In this document: positions 56,490 to 64,000 of the stretch, one piece after another | How the letters are laid out: each line of letters opens with the position of its first letter | Numbering within the stretch: the first letter of the stretch is position 1 | Assembly: GCA_036013505.1 (NCBI GenBank) | Contig: CP107851.1 | Location: forward strand, 8,170,001 to 8,234,000 | DNA: 64,000 bases | Origin: Streptomyces sp. NBC_00510 | Lineage (GTDB): Bacteria; Actinomycetota; Actinomycetes; Streptomycetales; Streptomycetaceae | Direction: 5' to 3' | Notes under the pieces: model-generated | Told to the model about the DNA's origin: nothing | Databases searched by the model: none | Seen by the model: the letters and a program-made list of their open reading frames with translations, nothing else | Translations under genes and position numbers: made by a program

Positions 56490-57458
56490 TCAGGCAGTGC
56501 CGCCGGCCTCGCCGGTTCGCAGACCGCGGCGGAGGGCGTCGAGCTGCTCGGCGATCATGCGGCGGCTCACCTCGGTCCGCGGGGCCAGCTGGGCCGCGCC
56601 GTGGAAGGCGCCCGGGAAGTGGTGCATCTCGGTGGGGACGCCCGCGGTGATCAGCCGCTGGGCGTAGGCCAGGTCCTCGTCGCGCAGCGGGTCGAACTCG
56701 GTGGCCGCGATGTACGTGGGCGGCAGTCCGGCCAGGTCCTCCGTCCTGGCCGGGGCGGCGTACGGGCTGACGCCGTCGCCGCCGCGCACCCCCTTGCCGC
56801 CGAGGTAGTGGTCCCAGCTCCGTTGGGCGTTGCGGCGGTTGAACCCGGGGGTGTGGGTGAAGGCCTGCATGGAGGCGGTGGCGAGGCGGTCGTCCAGGAT
56901 GGGGGCGCCGAGGTACTGCATGCTCAGGGCGGGGCCGCCGTGGTCGCGTGCGTACAGGGCGACCGCGGCCGCGAGGTTCCCGCCGGCGCTCTCACCGGCG
57001 ACCCCGATGCGGTCGGGGTCGACGCCCAGTTCGTCGGCGCGCCCGGCCAGCCAGCGCAGGGCGGCGTAACAGTCCTCCAGGGCGGCCGGGTAGGGGTGTT
57101 CCGGTGCGAGGCGGTAGTCCACCGACACCACCACCGCGCCCACCTCGGCGGCGATGCGGGTGGTCTCGTTGTGGAAGAAGTCCACGAGCCCGATCACGAA
57201 GCCGCCGCCGTGCACGTACAGCAGGCCGGGCAGCCTCCCTTCACGGCCCGCGGGCCTGCGGACGTGCACCCGGACGTCCGGGGCGCCCTGCGGACCCGGA
57301 ACGGTGACCTCGCGGAAGTCGACCGGGACCGGCGGGGTGTAGGGATCGGCTTCCATCAGGGCCGCTTCCGCCCGCATCCGCGCGACTTCCGCGTGTCCCT
57401 CCGCCTGGGCGAGCCGGGACATCCTCAGGGTCAGTTCCGGGTCGAACGGGAAAGCCAA
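56490..57458 (-). CDS. Alpha/beta hydrolase, HSL (hormone-sensitive lipase) family
   Basis: A 322-aa esterase. HGGGFVIGLVDFF provides the oxyanion hole; the nucleophile Ser lies in VAGESAGGNLAAAVALYARD; the Asp and His of the triad are in TEFDPLRDEDLAYAQRL and HHFPGAFHG. The HSL family hydrolyses short acyl esters. TTG at 57458 is chosen since GAGGAG lies six bases upstream; TTG at 57464 would leave no spacing. The promoter overlaps a palindrome (57525-57554), so a repressor probably controls it, but no regulator gene is adjacent. Confidence 0.92.
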   Translation of the reverse strand: MAFPFDPELTLRMSRLAQAEGHAEVARMRAEAALMEADPYTPPVPVDFREVTVPGPQGAPDVRVHVRRPAGREGRLPGLLYVHGGGFVIGLVDFFHNETTRIAAEVGAVVVSVDYRLAPEHPYPAALEDCYAALRWLAGRADELGVDPDRIGVAGESAGGNLAAAVALYARDHGGPALSMQYLGAPILDDRLATASMQAFTHTPGFNRRNAQRSWDHYLGGKGVRGGDGVSPYAAPARTEDLAGLPPTYIAATEFDPLRDEDLAYAQRLITAGVPTEMHHFPGAFHGAAQLAPRTEVSRRMIAEQLDALRRGLRTGEAGGTA

Positions 57459-57524
57459 CGTCAACTCCTCTTGCGTACGGTGCGCAACGGCATGCCTGAC
57501 TAGCGTTGCCGAAGTCAGGGGTGG

Positions 57525-57554
57525 AGTCTACGCAGCAAATCCTTGCGTAGTCAA
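57525..57554 (-). promoter_or_regulatory. Promoter of the hydrolase gene with embedded operator
   Basis: On the minus strand TTGACT (57549-57554), 18-bp spacer, TAGACT (57525-57530). The palindrome CTACGCA (57528-57534) with TGCGTAG (57544-57550), 9-bp spacer, fills the region from -35 to -10. TetR-type layout; repressor not adjacent. Confidence 0.7.
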
Positions 57555-57640
57555 AGATTTCGTGAGCTCGTGCGGGCGCCCGCCGACGATGTGCCGGCCC
57601 CCGCCCGCGGCCCGGGCGAACGGGCTGCGAGAGTGGTCGC

Positions 57641-58036
57641 GTGCTGATGGATCCCGAGAAGACGCTCTTCGTCCGTGGTGCCACGCCTGTGCTCCTGCTG
57701 GCCGACGCACCCGTCCACGACGCTCTGCCACCCCTGGTCGTGCCCGACGGGGCGGTGCCCCTGTGCGAGGGCTGGAGCGTCGTCCCCCGGCTCACCCTGT
57801 GCGTCGTGGACGGGCCCGGCGACCACGGATGCGTCGTACCCGCCCTGGCCGCACCGGTGTTGGGCGGGTCTGACGGTGATGCGGCGTCGAGCGGGATGGC
57901 CGACTGGTGCCTGGACGTCGCACAGGCCGGTGGGGCAGTCGTCCTGTCGGTGGATCAGCTGCCGGACGCGCTGGACTGGCCGGTGCTGCTGTCCGCCGGC
58001 GTGGCGCGCGGCGGCTTCATGCCCGCCCTGACCTGA
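57641..58036 (+). CDS. Hypothetical protein, 131 aa
   Basis: Starts MLMDPEKTLFVRGATPVLLL and contains a central strand-rich region ending SVDQLPDALDWPVLLSAGVA. Soluble, Val/Ala/Pro-rich, no family recognised. GTG start without a ribosome site; GAGAGT six bases upstream may be a leaderless -10 box. It is divergent from the hydrolase gene. Strong codon bias supports coding. Confidence 0.65.
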   Translation: MLMDPEKTLFVRGATPVLLLADAPVHDALPPLVVPDGAVPLCEGWSVVPRLTLCVVDGPGDHGCVVPALAAPVLGGSDGDAASSGMADWCLDVAQAGGAVVLSVDQLPDALDWPVLLSAGVARGGFMPALT

Positions 58037-58146
58037 CGGCGGCCGCCCGCCCCCCCTCGAGCGGCCCTTCCTCGACGGCGTGGCTCCGGAGGCGTCGAAG
58101 GCGTCCCGCCCCCGGGCCTGAGCCCGCGAGGCCCCTGGGGCGGCCG

Positions 58147-58671
58147 TCACCCGAACGAGGGCCACCGGCCGGCGGCCCACTCGCGCCATCCCGGCCACCC
58201 GGCGGGAGGGTCGCCCACGTCCTCGCCTGCGAGTTCGGCGGCGTCGGGCTCCTCGAACAGCGCCCGCCAGCGCAGGAGGTCCGCCTCGCTCATCGGGAAG
58301 GTCCGTTCCGGTGTCGTGGCCTGGCGCCGGGCGACGCGGGCCCGTTGGGTCTCGTGGTCCACCGGTACGTACACCAGGCGGCAGGACCCGCCCGCGGCTT
58401 CCGCCAGGCGGCGGATCGCCGACCTCTCGTCACGCGACCAGCACCCGAAGTCCAGGACCACATCGGTCCCGACCGCCAGCGCCTCCAGCGCGAGCCGCAG
58501 CAGCAGCCCTTCCAGCACGTCGCGCTTCCCGTCCGCCTCGGAATCGCCGAACAGCGGGATCATCCACTCGTCCGGCGTCAGACGCAGCGCGCCGTGCTCC
58601 TCGGCGAGCCGCCGGGCCACGGTGGTCTTCCCGGCCCCGGGCAGGCCGACCATCAGGAACAAGGAGGTCAC
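58147..58671 (-). CDS. P-loop ATPase/kinase (zeta-toxin-like AAA_33)
   Basis: A 174-aa protein. Walker A LMVGLPGAGKTTVARRLAEE (about 6-25) and downstream LTPDEWMIPLFGD, VVLDFGCWSRDERSAIRRLA, RLVYVPVDHETQRARVARRQ. This is the AAA_33/zeta-toxin-like kinase group, whose members phosphorylate small molecules (for example nucleotides, antibiotics such as chloramphenicol, or UNAG). GTG at 58671 with AGGA upstream; the frame is open upstream but poor. Substrate unknown. Confidence 0.87.
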   Translation of the reverse strand: MTSLFLMVGLPGAGKTTVARRLAEEHGALRLTPDEWMIPLFGDSEADGKRDVLEGLLLRLALEALAVGTDVVLDFGCWSRDERSAIRRLAEAAGGSCRLVYVPVDHETQRARVARRQATTPERTFPMSEADLLRWRALFEEPDAAELAGEDVGDPPAGWPGWREWAAGRWPSFG

Positions 58672-58874
58672 CCGGAGATCCTGCCAGGGGAGGGGCGGGG
58701 TGGGGCCATCGGTGGCACGGCATGCGACCCCCATGGACCTAACGTCCGGCGTGCCGCGTGCCGGACGGCGCCGCAGGGCGTCACGCTGCTGCCGTGATCG
58801 GCCGTGCGGTGGGCCGCCCGTCGCGACGTCCGGCTCGCAGGCCGCACACGGCATCCCCACGAAGGGCCTCAGAC

Positions 58875-59429
58875 ATGTCCGCTTCCCCCCTCAGCACACT
58901 GTCCCGCTCCGGCTCCCACGCCACCGCCGAGTTCGGCGTCCCGCCGTACGTCCATGACGCCGGGCTGCTGCTCCTGCGGCTGGTGCTCGGGCTGACGATG
59001 GCGAGCCACGGAGCCCAGAAGCTGTTCGGCTGGTTCTCCGGGGTGGGCCTCGACGGCGCAGGACGCGTCTTCACCTCCGGCGGCTATCCGGCGGGGAAGG
59101 CGATGGCCGTGCTGGCGGGGCTCAGCGAGGTGCTCGGGGGCGTGGGCCTCGCCCTCGGGCTGCTGACCCCGCTCGCCGGGGCAGCGGTGGTGGGTGTCAT
59201 GGTCAATGCCGTCGGCGTGAAATGGGGCGGCGGGTTCTTCGCCCCGACGGGGGTGGAGTACGAGCTGCTCATCGCCGCGCTGGCCACCACGCTGGCCGTC
59301 GTCGGGCCCGGCCGCTTCGCGCTCGACCGTCACCTTCCGGGCGTGCGCGCGCACCGGGTGGGCCACGGCGTCTCCGCGGTGGTCCTCGGCGTCGTGCTCG
59401 GCGTGATCGTGCTGCTGTTCCGCAAGTGA
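58875..59429 (+). CDS. DoxX-family membrane protein
   Basis: A 184-aa protein with four membrane helices. LLLLRLVLGLTMASHGAQKL (about 33-52) and FGWFSGVGLDGAGRVFTSGG are typical, as is MAVLAGLSEVLGGVGLALGL. DoxX proteins are associated with thiosulfate/quinone reactions and oxidative stress; actinomycete copies are of unknown function. GAAGGG precedes the ATG. Convergent with the glycosyltransferase. Confidence 0.92.
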   Translation: MSASPLSTLSRSGSHATAEFGVPPYVHDAGLLLLRLVLGLTMASHGAQKLFGWFSGVGLDGAGRVFTSGGYPAGKAMAVLAGLSEVLGGVGLALGLLTPLAGAAVVGVMVNAVGVKWGGGFFAPTGVEYELLIAALATTLAVVGPGRFALDRHLPGVRAHRVGHGVSAVVLGVVLGVIVLLFRK

Positions 59430-59471
59430 CCGGGGACGGTAGCGCGGTGGCGGCGGGTCCGGACGGTGTGG

Positions 59472-59497
59472 GGGCCCGTCAGCCGGCCGACGGGCCC
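59472..59497. terminator. 9-bp hairpin between convergent genes
   Basis: GGGCCCGTC (59472-59480) and GACGGGCCC (59489-59497) with an 8-nt loop, usable in both directions for the DoxX and glycosyltransferase genes. Confidence 0.65.
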
Positions 59498-59511
59498 TCA
59501 CGCGCTACGCG

Positions 59512-60654
59512 TCATGCCGCCGCGGCGGCGGTGAGTCGCTCGGCGACCTCCGAGGCCGAGGGCATCGCGGCGATCTCGTCACGCAGGCGCTCCGCCGCCG
59601 CGGTGAACGCGGGCTCGGCGAGCACACGGCTGACCGCGGCGGTGACCGCTTCGGGCCCCTGCTCGCCGATCGGCATCGCCACGCCCGCTCCCGCGGCCTG
59701 GAGCCGGAACGCCTGACGCTGCTGGCCCGCCGCACCCGGGACGACGACGGCCGGGATCCCGCGCGCCGCCGCCCCGAACGTGTTGCCGGAACCGCCGTGG
59801 TGCACGACGACCCACACGCCGTCCAGCAACTCCGCCGCCGGCACGAAGGACACCAGCTCGACCCTGCCAGGCTCCAGCCCGAGGTCGTCGACCGGAGCGC
59901 CTCCCGTCGTGGCGACCAGGTCGACGTCCAGGACGCTCAGCGACCGGAGCAGCGGACCGAGCGAGGAGGCCCTGCCGGAGACGGTGCTGAGGCTGACGAG
60001 CACCCGGGGCCGGCCGGTACCGGGGACCCTGGCCGCGCGCGGCGTGCCCTCGGGGCCCTGGTGGGGCTCCGGCCGCAGCGCCATCCGTTCGAGGGACGGC
60101 AGCGTGCCGCCGCGCTGCAGGCCGGGCGGGCAGAGGTCCAACAGCCAGCGGCCGGACGGCGCGTGGGCCGGCGCCTGCAGACCGCGGTCGAGGTAACGGG
60201 ACTGCGCCGTCGCGGCCAGGGCGTCCAGAACCTCGGGCTCCAGCGCCGGGTCGATGCCCATCACCGCGGACGGCACCTTGAGCACGGCGGCGACCAGCGG
60301 CCCCACGAAGTCGCAGTGCTCCGACACGACCAGGTCCGGCTCCCACGCGCGCGCCCCCGCGAGGGCCTCGTCCACGGAGAGGTCGACGCGTGCCCCGGCG
60401 AAGAACTCGGCGACCAGCGCCGGCGAAGGATTCGACGCCATGTCGACACCGCTGCGGCGGGACACTTCGGCGATCGCCACGTCGACGGTCGGACCGGCGG
60501 GGATCAGCTCAAAACCCTGCGCCTCGACCGGGCCGGCCATGGCGGCGGCGGAGACGAAGGCAACGGTGTGCCCCTGGGTGCGCAACGCCCGGGCGAGCGG
60601 CAGCAGGGGCAGGAAGTGACCGGTCAGGGGGGTGTGGAACATGAGGATGCGCAT
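59512..60654 (-). CDS. UGT-type (GT1) glycosyltransferase
   Basis: A 380-aa GT-B protein. N-terminal acceptor domain RILMFHTPLTGHFLPLLPLA with the usual His near residue 13 (TGHF). C-terminal donor motif HHGGSGNTFGAAARGIPAVV (about 290-309) and the following PGAAGQQRQAF. Such enzymes glycosylate macrolides or other natural products; in Streptomyces isolated copies inactivate macrolides, but acceptor and donor cannot be read from this. ATG at 60654 chosen (MRILMFH); an upstream GTG is possible. The strong promoter is overlapped by an operator-like palindrome. Confidence 0.9.
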   Translation of the reverse strand: MRILMFHTPLTGHFLPLLPLARALRTQGHTVAFVSAAAMAGPVEAQGFELIPAGPTVDVAIAEVSRRSGVDMASNPSPALVAEFFAGARVDLSVDEALAGARAWEPDLVVSEHCDFVGPLVAAVLKVPSAVMGIDPALEPEVLDALAATAQSRYLDRGLQAPAHAPSGRWLLDLCPPGLQRGGTLPSLERMALRPEPHQGPEGTPRAARVPGTGRPRVLVSLSTVSGRASSLGPLLRSLSVLDVDLVATTGGAPVDDLGLEPGRVELVSFVPAAELLDGVWVVVHHGGSGNTFGAAARGIPAVVVPGAAGQQRQAFRLQAAGAGVAMPIGEQGPEAVTAAVSRVLAEPAFTAAAERLRDEIAAMPSASEVAERLTAAAAA

Positions 60655-61034
60655 GGGTATCGAGATCACCTGTGTGCTTGTGCCACGTGCGTGGCCGCGG
60701 TGGGCGGACCGTCGTCGCGGTGCGCCTCCCCGGTCCGGCGTGCTGCCCTGGACCCGGAATTGATTGTCGGCACAAGTATATAGGGGCTACTTGCCGAAGC
60801 AAGCAGGTGCCCCCGGGTCGGCCGGTGCCGGAGCGGTCCGGTCAGTGGCGGGCGCCGACGGGGGCCGGGATGGCGTCGAGGCCGGTGACCTCACTCTCGG
60901 CTGCCAGCGATGCAACCGGACGGCACGCCCCGGTCACCGTCTGGTCGCCCACTACGCCGAAGAGGGAGCCCCGACCACGGCGCGACGGTCCTCCTCGACT
61001 TGATCGGCACCCGGCGGGAACCCGAGACCGTCGA
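60655..61034. other. 380-bp intergenic region
   Basis: It holds the glycosyltransferase promoter and dyad (60773-60802) and a CTTGC-cgaa-GCAAG hairpin (60790-60803). I see no gene in 60804-61034. Confidence 0.55.
60773..60802 (-). promoter_or_regulatory. Glycosyltransferase promoter with operator dyad
   Basis: On the minus strand TTGCTT (60797-60802), 16-bp spacer, TATACT (60775-60780). CAAGTA (60773-60778) and TACTTG (60788-60793) form a perfect 6-bp-arm dyad with a 9-bp spacer over the -10 box. Expected repressor, probably TetR-type, not adjacent. Confidence 0.6.
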
Positions 61035-61253
61035 TCAGGGCATCGGCCTGCCGGCCTCGCCGCGTCGGCGGGACATCCCGCGGTAGACCGTCCAGCAGCT
61101 CGCCAGGACGAGCAACGCCCCGGCGACGGGCCATCCGATGGACCCGCCGTCGCGGTACTCCCGTACGCCGGTGAAGAGCAGGAGCCCTGACGGGATCAGT
61201 CCCGCCCAGTCGATTGCCCTGCCCCATCTTCTGAGGGCCGTCTGGTCGATCAT
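61035..61253 (-). CDS. Small membrane protein, 72 aa
   Basis: Two membrane segments (AIDWAGLIPSGLLLFTGV, and WPVAGALLVLASCWTVY) around a short loop; basic C-terminus (RGMSRRRGE). The ATG at 61253 has TATGAT (61260-61265) six bases upstream, indicating a leaderless transcript. No family recognised; looks like a small two-helix protein of the cell membrane. Confidence 0.7.
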   Translation of the reverse strand: MIDQTALRRWGRAIDWAGLIPSGLLLFTGVREYRDGGSIGWPVAGALLVLASCWTVYRGMSRRRGEAGRPMP

Positions 61254-61306
61254 GCGCGGATCATACGGTCGGCGCGTGCGTCCGGCGGAGCCGGATCCGG
61301 ATCCGC

Positions 61307-61612
61307 CTACTGCTCGACGAGGCGAAGGGTCCCGATGATCGCGAGCGTCGGGCCGGCGATCGCGAAGACCGAGCCGACGATCTTCGTCTTGATGCGCGAG
61401 GCCTTGCGTGTGGCCGAGGTCGGTGCGGGCACCCATCCGTAGGCGTCATGGGCGTCCTGCTGTGCTTGCTCGTCGTACGCCACCCAGAAGCGGGTGTGCC
61501 TGATTCCGAACAGGCCGAACACGGTCATACCCAGGCCCATGAGCAGCATGATGACGGCCTCACCGCGGGGTGACATGGGCGCACCCGCGAGAACCGCTGC
61601 GAACTCGTGCAC
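61307..61612 (-). CDS. Small membrane protein, 101 aa
   Basis: Two membrane segments (AVIMLLMGLGMTVFGLFGIR and IVGSVFAIAGPTLAIIGTLR) around a hydrophilic loop that carries YDEQAQQDAHDAYGWVPAPT. GAGGAG six bases before the GTG at 61612. Family not recognised. It lies 53 bp upstream of the 72-aa membrane protein gene, same strand; the latter has its own leaderless promoter. Confidence 0.72.
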   Translation of the reverse strand: MHEFAAVLAGAPMSPRGEAVIMLLMGLGMTVFGLFGIRHTRFWVAYDEQAQQDAHDAYGWVPAPTSATRKASRIKTKIVGSVFAIAGPTLAIIGTLRLVEQ

Positions 61613-61675
61613 GGCGGCTCCTCGAGCGGCGTCGGGTTCGCCCGGCTGCGCGCTGCACGGGGCAGGGGTGGGGCG

Positions 61676-61939
61676 CTACCTCGTGCGGAGGTGTTGCCGC
61701 CACTGGCGGGTCTTCTCCACGGTTGCCACGGCCGGCATCAGCGCGCCCACCGTCGTGGCGGAGTCGATCAGGCCCTCGGGGTCTCCGAGGAGGTGGGCCG
61801 GTCCCCATCCGGCCACGGGGTCGAGGGTATCGGCCGATCCGCAGGTCGGACCGCGTGTTCGGCGGGCCCCTGCGCTCCGTTCGCGCAGCTCGTGGGCCGG
61901 ATGGCTCCGGTTGCGGGCTGTGGGGGATGCGGACAGCAT
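61676..61939 (-). CDS. Hypothetical protein or remnant
   Basis: The last 55 codons have strong bias and read SADTLDPVAGWGPAHLLGDP, then EGLIDSATTVGALMPAVATV to EKTRQWRQHL, a believable C-terminal half. The N-terminal half is Arg/Ser-rich with no ribosome site at the ATG 61939, so the start is a guess and the 5' end may be lost. The rest of the region 61613-62102 (490 bp) holds nothing else I can support. Confidence 0.38.
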   Translation of the reverse strand: MLSASPTARNRSHPAHELRERSAGARRTRGPTCGSADTLDPVAGWGPAHLLGDPEGLIDSATTVGALMPAVATVEKTRQWRQHLRTR

Positions 61940-62102
61940 GTTGCGGGGGCGAAAAGCCCGGCTTGCTTCACCTGTGGCACTGGCGGTGGCCATTCCCCGT
62001 GGTGCCCGCCGCACTCCGCGCCGCCCGGCGAGGCCGGCACCGACTCCACCGGAGACCGGCGCCCTGGGGCGGTGGTGCCGTCACCAGGAAAGGAACCTCC
62101 CC

Positions 62103-63755
62103 ATGTCCACCACCGTCATCCAGCATGTCCTGAACCGACTGCGGGACATCGGCGTGCGTCATGTCTTCGGCGTCCCGGGCGACTACGCCTTCCCCGTCAA
62201 CGACGCCATCTCCCAGCACCCGGACATCCAGTGGATCGGCAGCTGCAACGAGCTCAACGCGGGCTACAGCGCCGACGGCTACGCCCGCGTGCACGGTGTG
62301 GGCGCGGTGAGCACCACCTACGGGGTCGGCGAACTCAGCGCGATCAACGCCATCGCCGGTGCGTACACCGACCACCTGCCGGTGTTCCACCTGGTCGGCA
62401 TGCCCAAGATGCCCGTGCAGGCGCACCACTCGGTCGTCCACCACACCCTGGGCAACGGTGAGTTCGACCTCTTCCTGAAGATGTCCGATGCCGTGGTGTG
62501 CGCGAGCGCGATCATGACGCCGCAGAACGTCGCGTCCGAGACCGAGCGCCTTATCGCGGCGGCGGCCTACCACCGCCGCCCGGTCTACATGGCGTTCCCC
62601 GCCGACCTCGCGGAGATGCCCGTGGTCGGATCGGCCCAGCCGATCCCCGCACCGGCCAGCGACCCCGCGCAGCTGGACGCCGCCGTGCGGGCCGTCGCCG
62701 ACATGCTCGGCCGAGCCGAGAGCGCCTGTGCCCTGCCCGGGGTGCTCGCCGCCCGTTCCGGCCTCGGACCGGAACTGCAGCGGTTCCTGGACGCCACCGG
62801 GATGCCCTTCGCCACGATGATGGCCGACAAGGGCGTCCTCAACGAGGAACAGCCCGGCTACTGCGGCATGTACGACGGCAAGCTCATGAACGAGGGCGTC
62901 CGCCGCTTCGTCGAGGGCAGCGACGTCGTCGTCCTGGTCGGTGCGCTGATGCACGACTTCAACAGCGGCGCGTTCACCGCCAACCTCGACCCCGGTCGCA
63001 CGATCGACATCCGCCACCACCACGTGAGCGTCGACGGCATGACCTACCAGAGCGTGGAGATGAAGGACCTGCTCGTCGCGCTCACCGAGAAGCTGCCCCG
63101 CAAGCAGTGGCCGCACATCGAGGCCCGGGTGACCCGCATGGCCCCGGCAGGAGGCAGCGGCGGCGACTCCATCACCGCCGAGAACCTCTACCCCCGCTGG
63201 GAGAACTTCCTCAAGCCGGACGACATCCTGGTCGCCGAGACCGGAACGGTCTCCATGGGACTGGCGTTCGCCCAGCTGCCCAGCGGTGCCACCTTCCACA
63301 ACCAGACCCTGTGGGGCTCGATCGGCTGGGCCACCCCCGCCGCCGTCGGCGCGGCCGTCGCCGCGCAGGACGACCGGCGCGTCGTCCTCATCACCGGCGA
63401 GGGCTCGCACCAGCTCACGGCGCAGGAGATCAGCCAGTTCGGGCGGTACGGGCTGCGCCCGGTGGTGTTCGTGCTGAACAACCACGGCTACCTGATCGAG
63501 CGTCTGCTGTGCAAGCACCCGGACATCGCCTACAACGACCTCGCCAACTGGCGCTACTCCGAATTGCCGAAGGCCCTGGGCTGCGAGGACTGGTTCACCG
63601 CCCGCGTCTCGACCCTCGCCGAGCTCGACCAGGCCATGGACGCGGCGGCGAAGGCCGGCACCGGCTGCTACATCGAGGTCATGACCGACACCTACACCGC
63701 TCCGCCGCTGGCCAACCAGCTCCACGACAACATCGAGAGCCTCTACTCCGCCTGA
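62103..63755 (+). CDS. Thiamine-diphosphate decarboxylase (pyruvate/indolepyruvate decarboxylase type)
   Basis: A 550-aa ThDP enzyme with three domains. Glu50 (CNELNAGYSADGYAR) activates the cofactor, His113-His114 (QAHHSVVHHTLGNGE) are the pair characteristic of 2-keto acid decarboxylases, and the ThDP/Mg motif is GEGSHQLTAQEISQFG followed by VVFVLNNHGYLIERLL at about 433-470. The first acid of the GDG motif is Glu433 rather than Asp. It should convert a 2-keto acid (pyruvate, indolepyruvate or branched-chain) to aldehyde and CO2. GGAAAGGAACC precedes the ATG. It stands alone with its own terminator, divergent from the small genes. Confidence 0.93.
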   Translation: MSTTVIQHVLNRLRDIGVRHVFGVPGDYAFPVNDAISQHPDIQWIGSCNELNAGYSADGYARVHGVGAVSTTYGVGELSAINAIAGAYTDHLPVFHLVGMPKMPVQAHHSVVHHTLGNGEFDLFLKMSDAVVCASAIMTPQNVASETERLIAAAAYHRRPVYMAFPADLAEMPVVGSAQPIPAPASDPAQLDAAVRAVADMLGRAESACALPGVLAARSGLGPELQRFLDATGMPFATMMADKGVLNEEQPGYCGMYDGKLMNEGVRRFVEGSDVVVLVGALMHDFNSGAFTANLDPGRTIDIRHHHVSVDGMTYQSVEMKDLLVALTEKLPRKQWPHIEARVTRMAPAGGSGGDSITAENLYPRWENFLKPDDILVAETGTVSMGLAFAQLPSGATFHNQTLWGSIGWATPAAVGAAVAAQDDRRVVLITGEGSHQLTAQEISQFGRYGLRPVVFVLNNHGYLIERLLCKHPDIAYNDLANWRYSELPKALGCEDWFTARVSTLAELDQAMDAAAKAGTGCYIEVMTDTYTAPPLANQLHDNIESLYSA

Positions 63756-63764
63756 GCAGCGGTC

Positions 63765-63793
63765 CGGCCCCCACCGCACCGCGGTGGGGGCCG
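63765..63793. terminator. 13-bp hairpin terminator after the decarboxylase gene
   Basis: CGGCCCCCACCGC (63765-63777) with its complement (63781-63793) and an ACC loop, ten bases after the stop. Confidence 0.85.
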
Positions 63794-63856
63794 AGTTCGG
63801 TCCCGACCGACATGGCATCCGCCTGCGGCGCCGTCAGGACCTTTCCGGACCACCGT

Positions 63857-64000
63857 TCAGGACCGCAGCAACTCGGCGGCGCGTTCCGCGATCGCGTAGA
63901 CGGTGGCGTTGGTGTTCGCGGAGGGGATCGAGGGGATGACGGAGGCGTCGGCGACCCGCAGGCCGTCGACACCGTGCACGCGCAGGGCGGGGTCGACGAC
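63857..64000 (-). CDS. GMC-family oxidoreductase, C-terminal end (runs out of the window)
   Basis: The 47 residues available match the last part of glucose-methanol-choline oxidoreductases: VVDPALRVHGVDGLRVADAS, then VIPSIPSANTNATVYAIAER and AAELLRS. This region carries the second catalytic residue (Asn in SANTNAT, the position following the active-site His/Asn). Flavin-dependent oxidation of alcohols or aldehydes is likely. The 5' part lies beyond 64000. Confidence 0.93.
   Translation of the reverse strand, partial: VVDPALRVHGVDGLRVADASVIPSIPSANTNATVYAIAERAAELLRS

Overview
The window is high-GC actinomycete chromosome, almost certainly Streptomyces. GC3 is very high and GTG starts are common (TTG occasionally). 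Several genes appear leaderless, with a TANNNT -10 box six or seven bases before the start codon. Many product families are typical of the genus: OpcA, GlxA-type AraC regulators, SpoIIE-type phosphatases, RsbW-like ATPases, DUF4328, TIGR04222, a LAXTG surface protein and HelR. I see no rRNA, tRNA, CRISPR array, integrase or insertion sequence. The region reads as conserved-to-accessory arm DNA with several decaying genes.

Layout. 1-5.6 kb: two GlxA-like regulators flank a small oxidative/HD-hydrolase cassette, followed by an RsbW-like ATPase and a metallophosphoesterase. 5.6-7.5 kb: an FtsK-like membrane ATPase with a degenerate Walker A motif and a tiny membrane protein. 7.9-10.9 kb: ankyrin protein, then zwf-opcA (oxidative pentose phosphate pathway). 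10.4-15.1 kb: a GtrA-like gene running antisense into opcA, a DUF4328 protein, and an FtsX-type permease without its ATPase, preceded by a leaderless 37-codon ORF. 15.2-21.9 kb: a beta-galactoside regulon (two permeases, binding lipoprotein, LacI regulator, GH35 beta-galactosidase) with three related operator sequences. 22.5-27 kb: a four-gene MacAB-like exporter operon joined by ATGA/GTGA overlaps. 27-31 kb: secreted and surface proteins, including a DUF1996 protein with a sortase-type tail.

33.8-36.4 kb: helR, an RNA polymerase-protecting helicase. Its promoter carries a 19-bp palindrome matching the rifamycin-associated element, and its long leader holds two more strong palindromes and a second promoter. 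37.2-38.6 kb is a scar: an immunity-gene fragment, a truncated XRE-cupin regulator and a truncated, twice-frameshifted luciferase-like monooxygenase. 38.6-42 kb: a secreted transglycosylase-like protein and two conserved Streptomyces proteins. 42.1-46.1 kb: a CGNR regulator with its SRPBCC neighbour, then a complete P450/ferredoxin reductase/ferredoxin operon. 46.2-53.2 kb: small hypothetical genes, an Imm32-type immunity gene, a frameshifted zinc-knuckle gene, a VanZ-like protein, an HTH membrane protein and a secreted protein gene split by an in-frame TGA.

53.3-64 kb: stress and detoxification genes, each with clear promoter architecture. These are an SDR with a MerR-type 19-bp promoter, an ArsR-VOC pair with a 26-bp palindrome, a SpoIIE phosphatase, an HSL-type hydrolase and a UGT-type glycosyltransferase with operator-covered promoters, DoxX, and a pyruvate/indolepyruvate decarboxylase. 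The window ends inside a GMC oxidoreductase. The most interesting regions are the helR control region, the degenerate FtsK-like ATPase and the decaying immunity genes.
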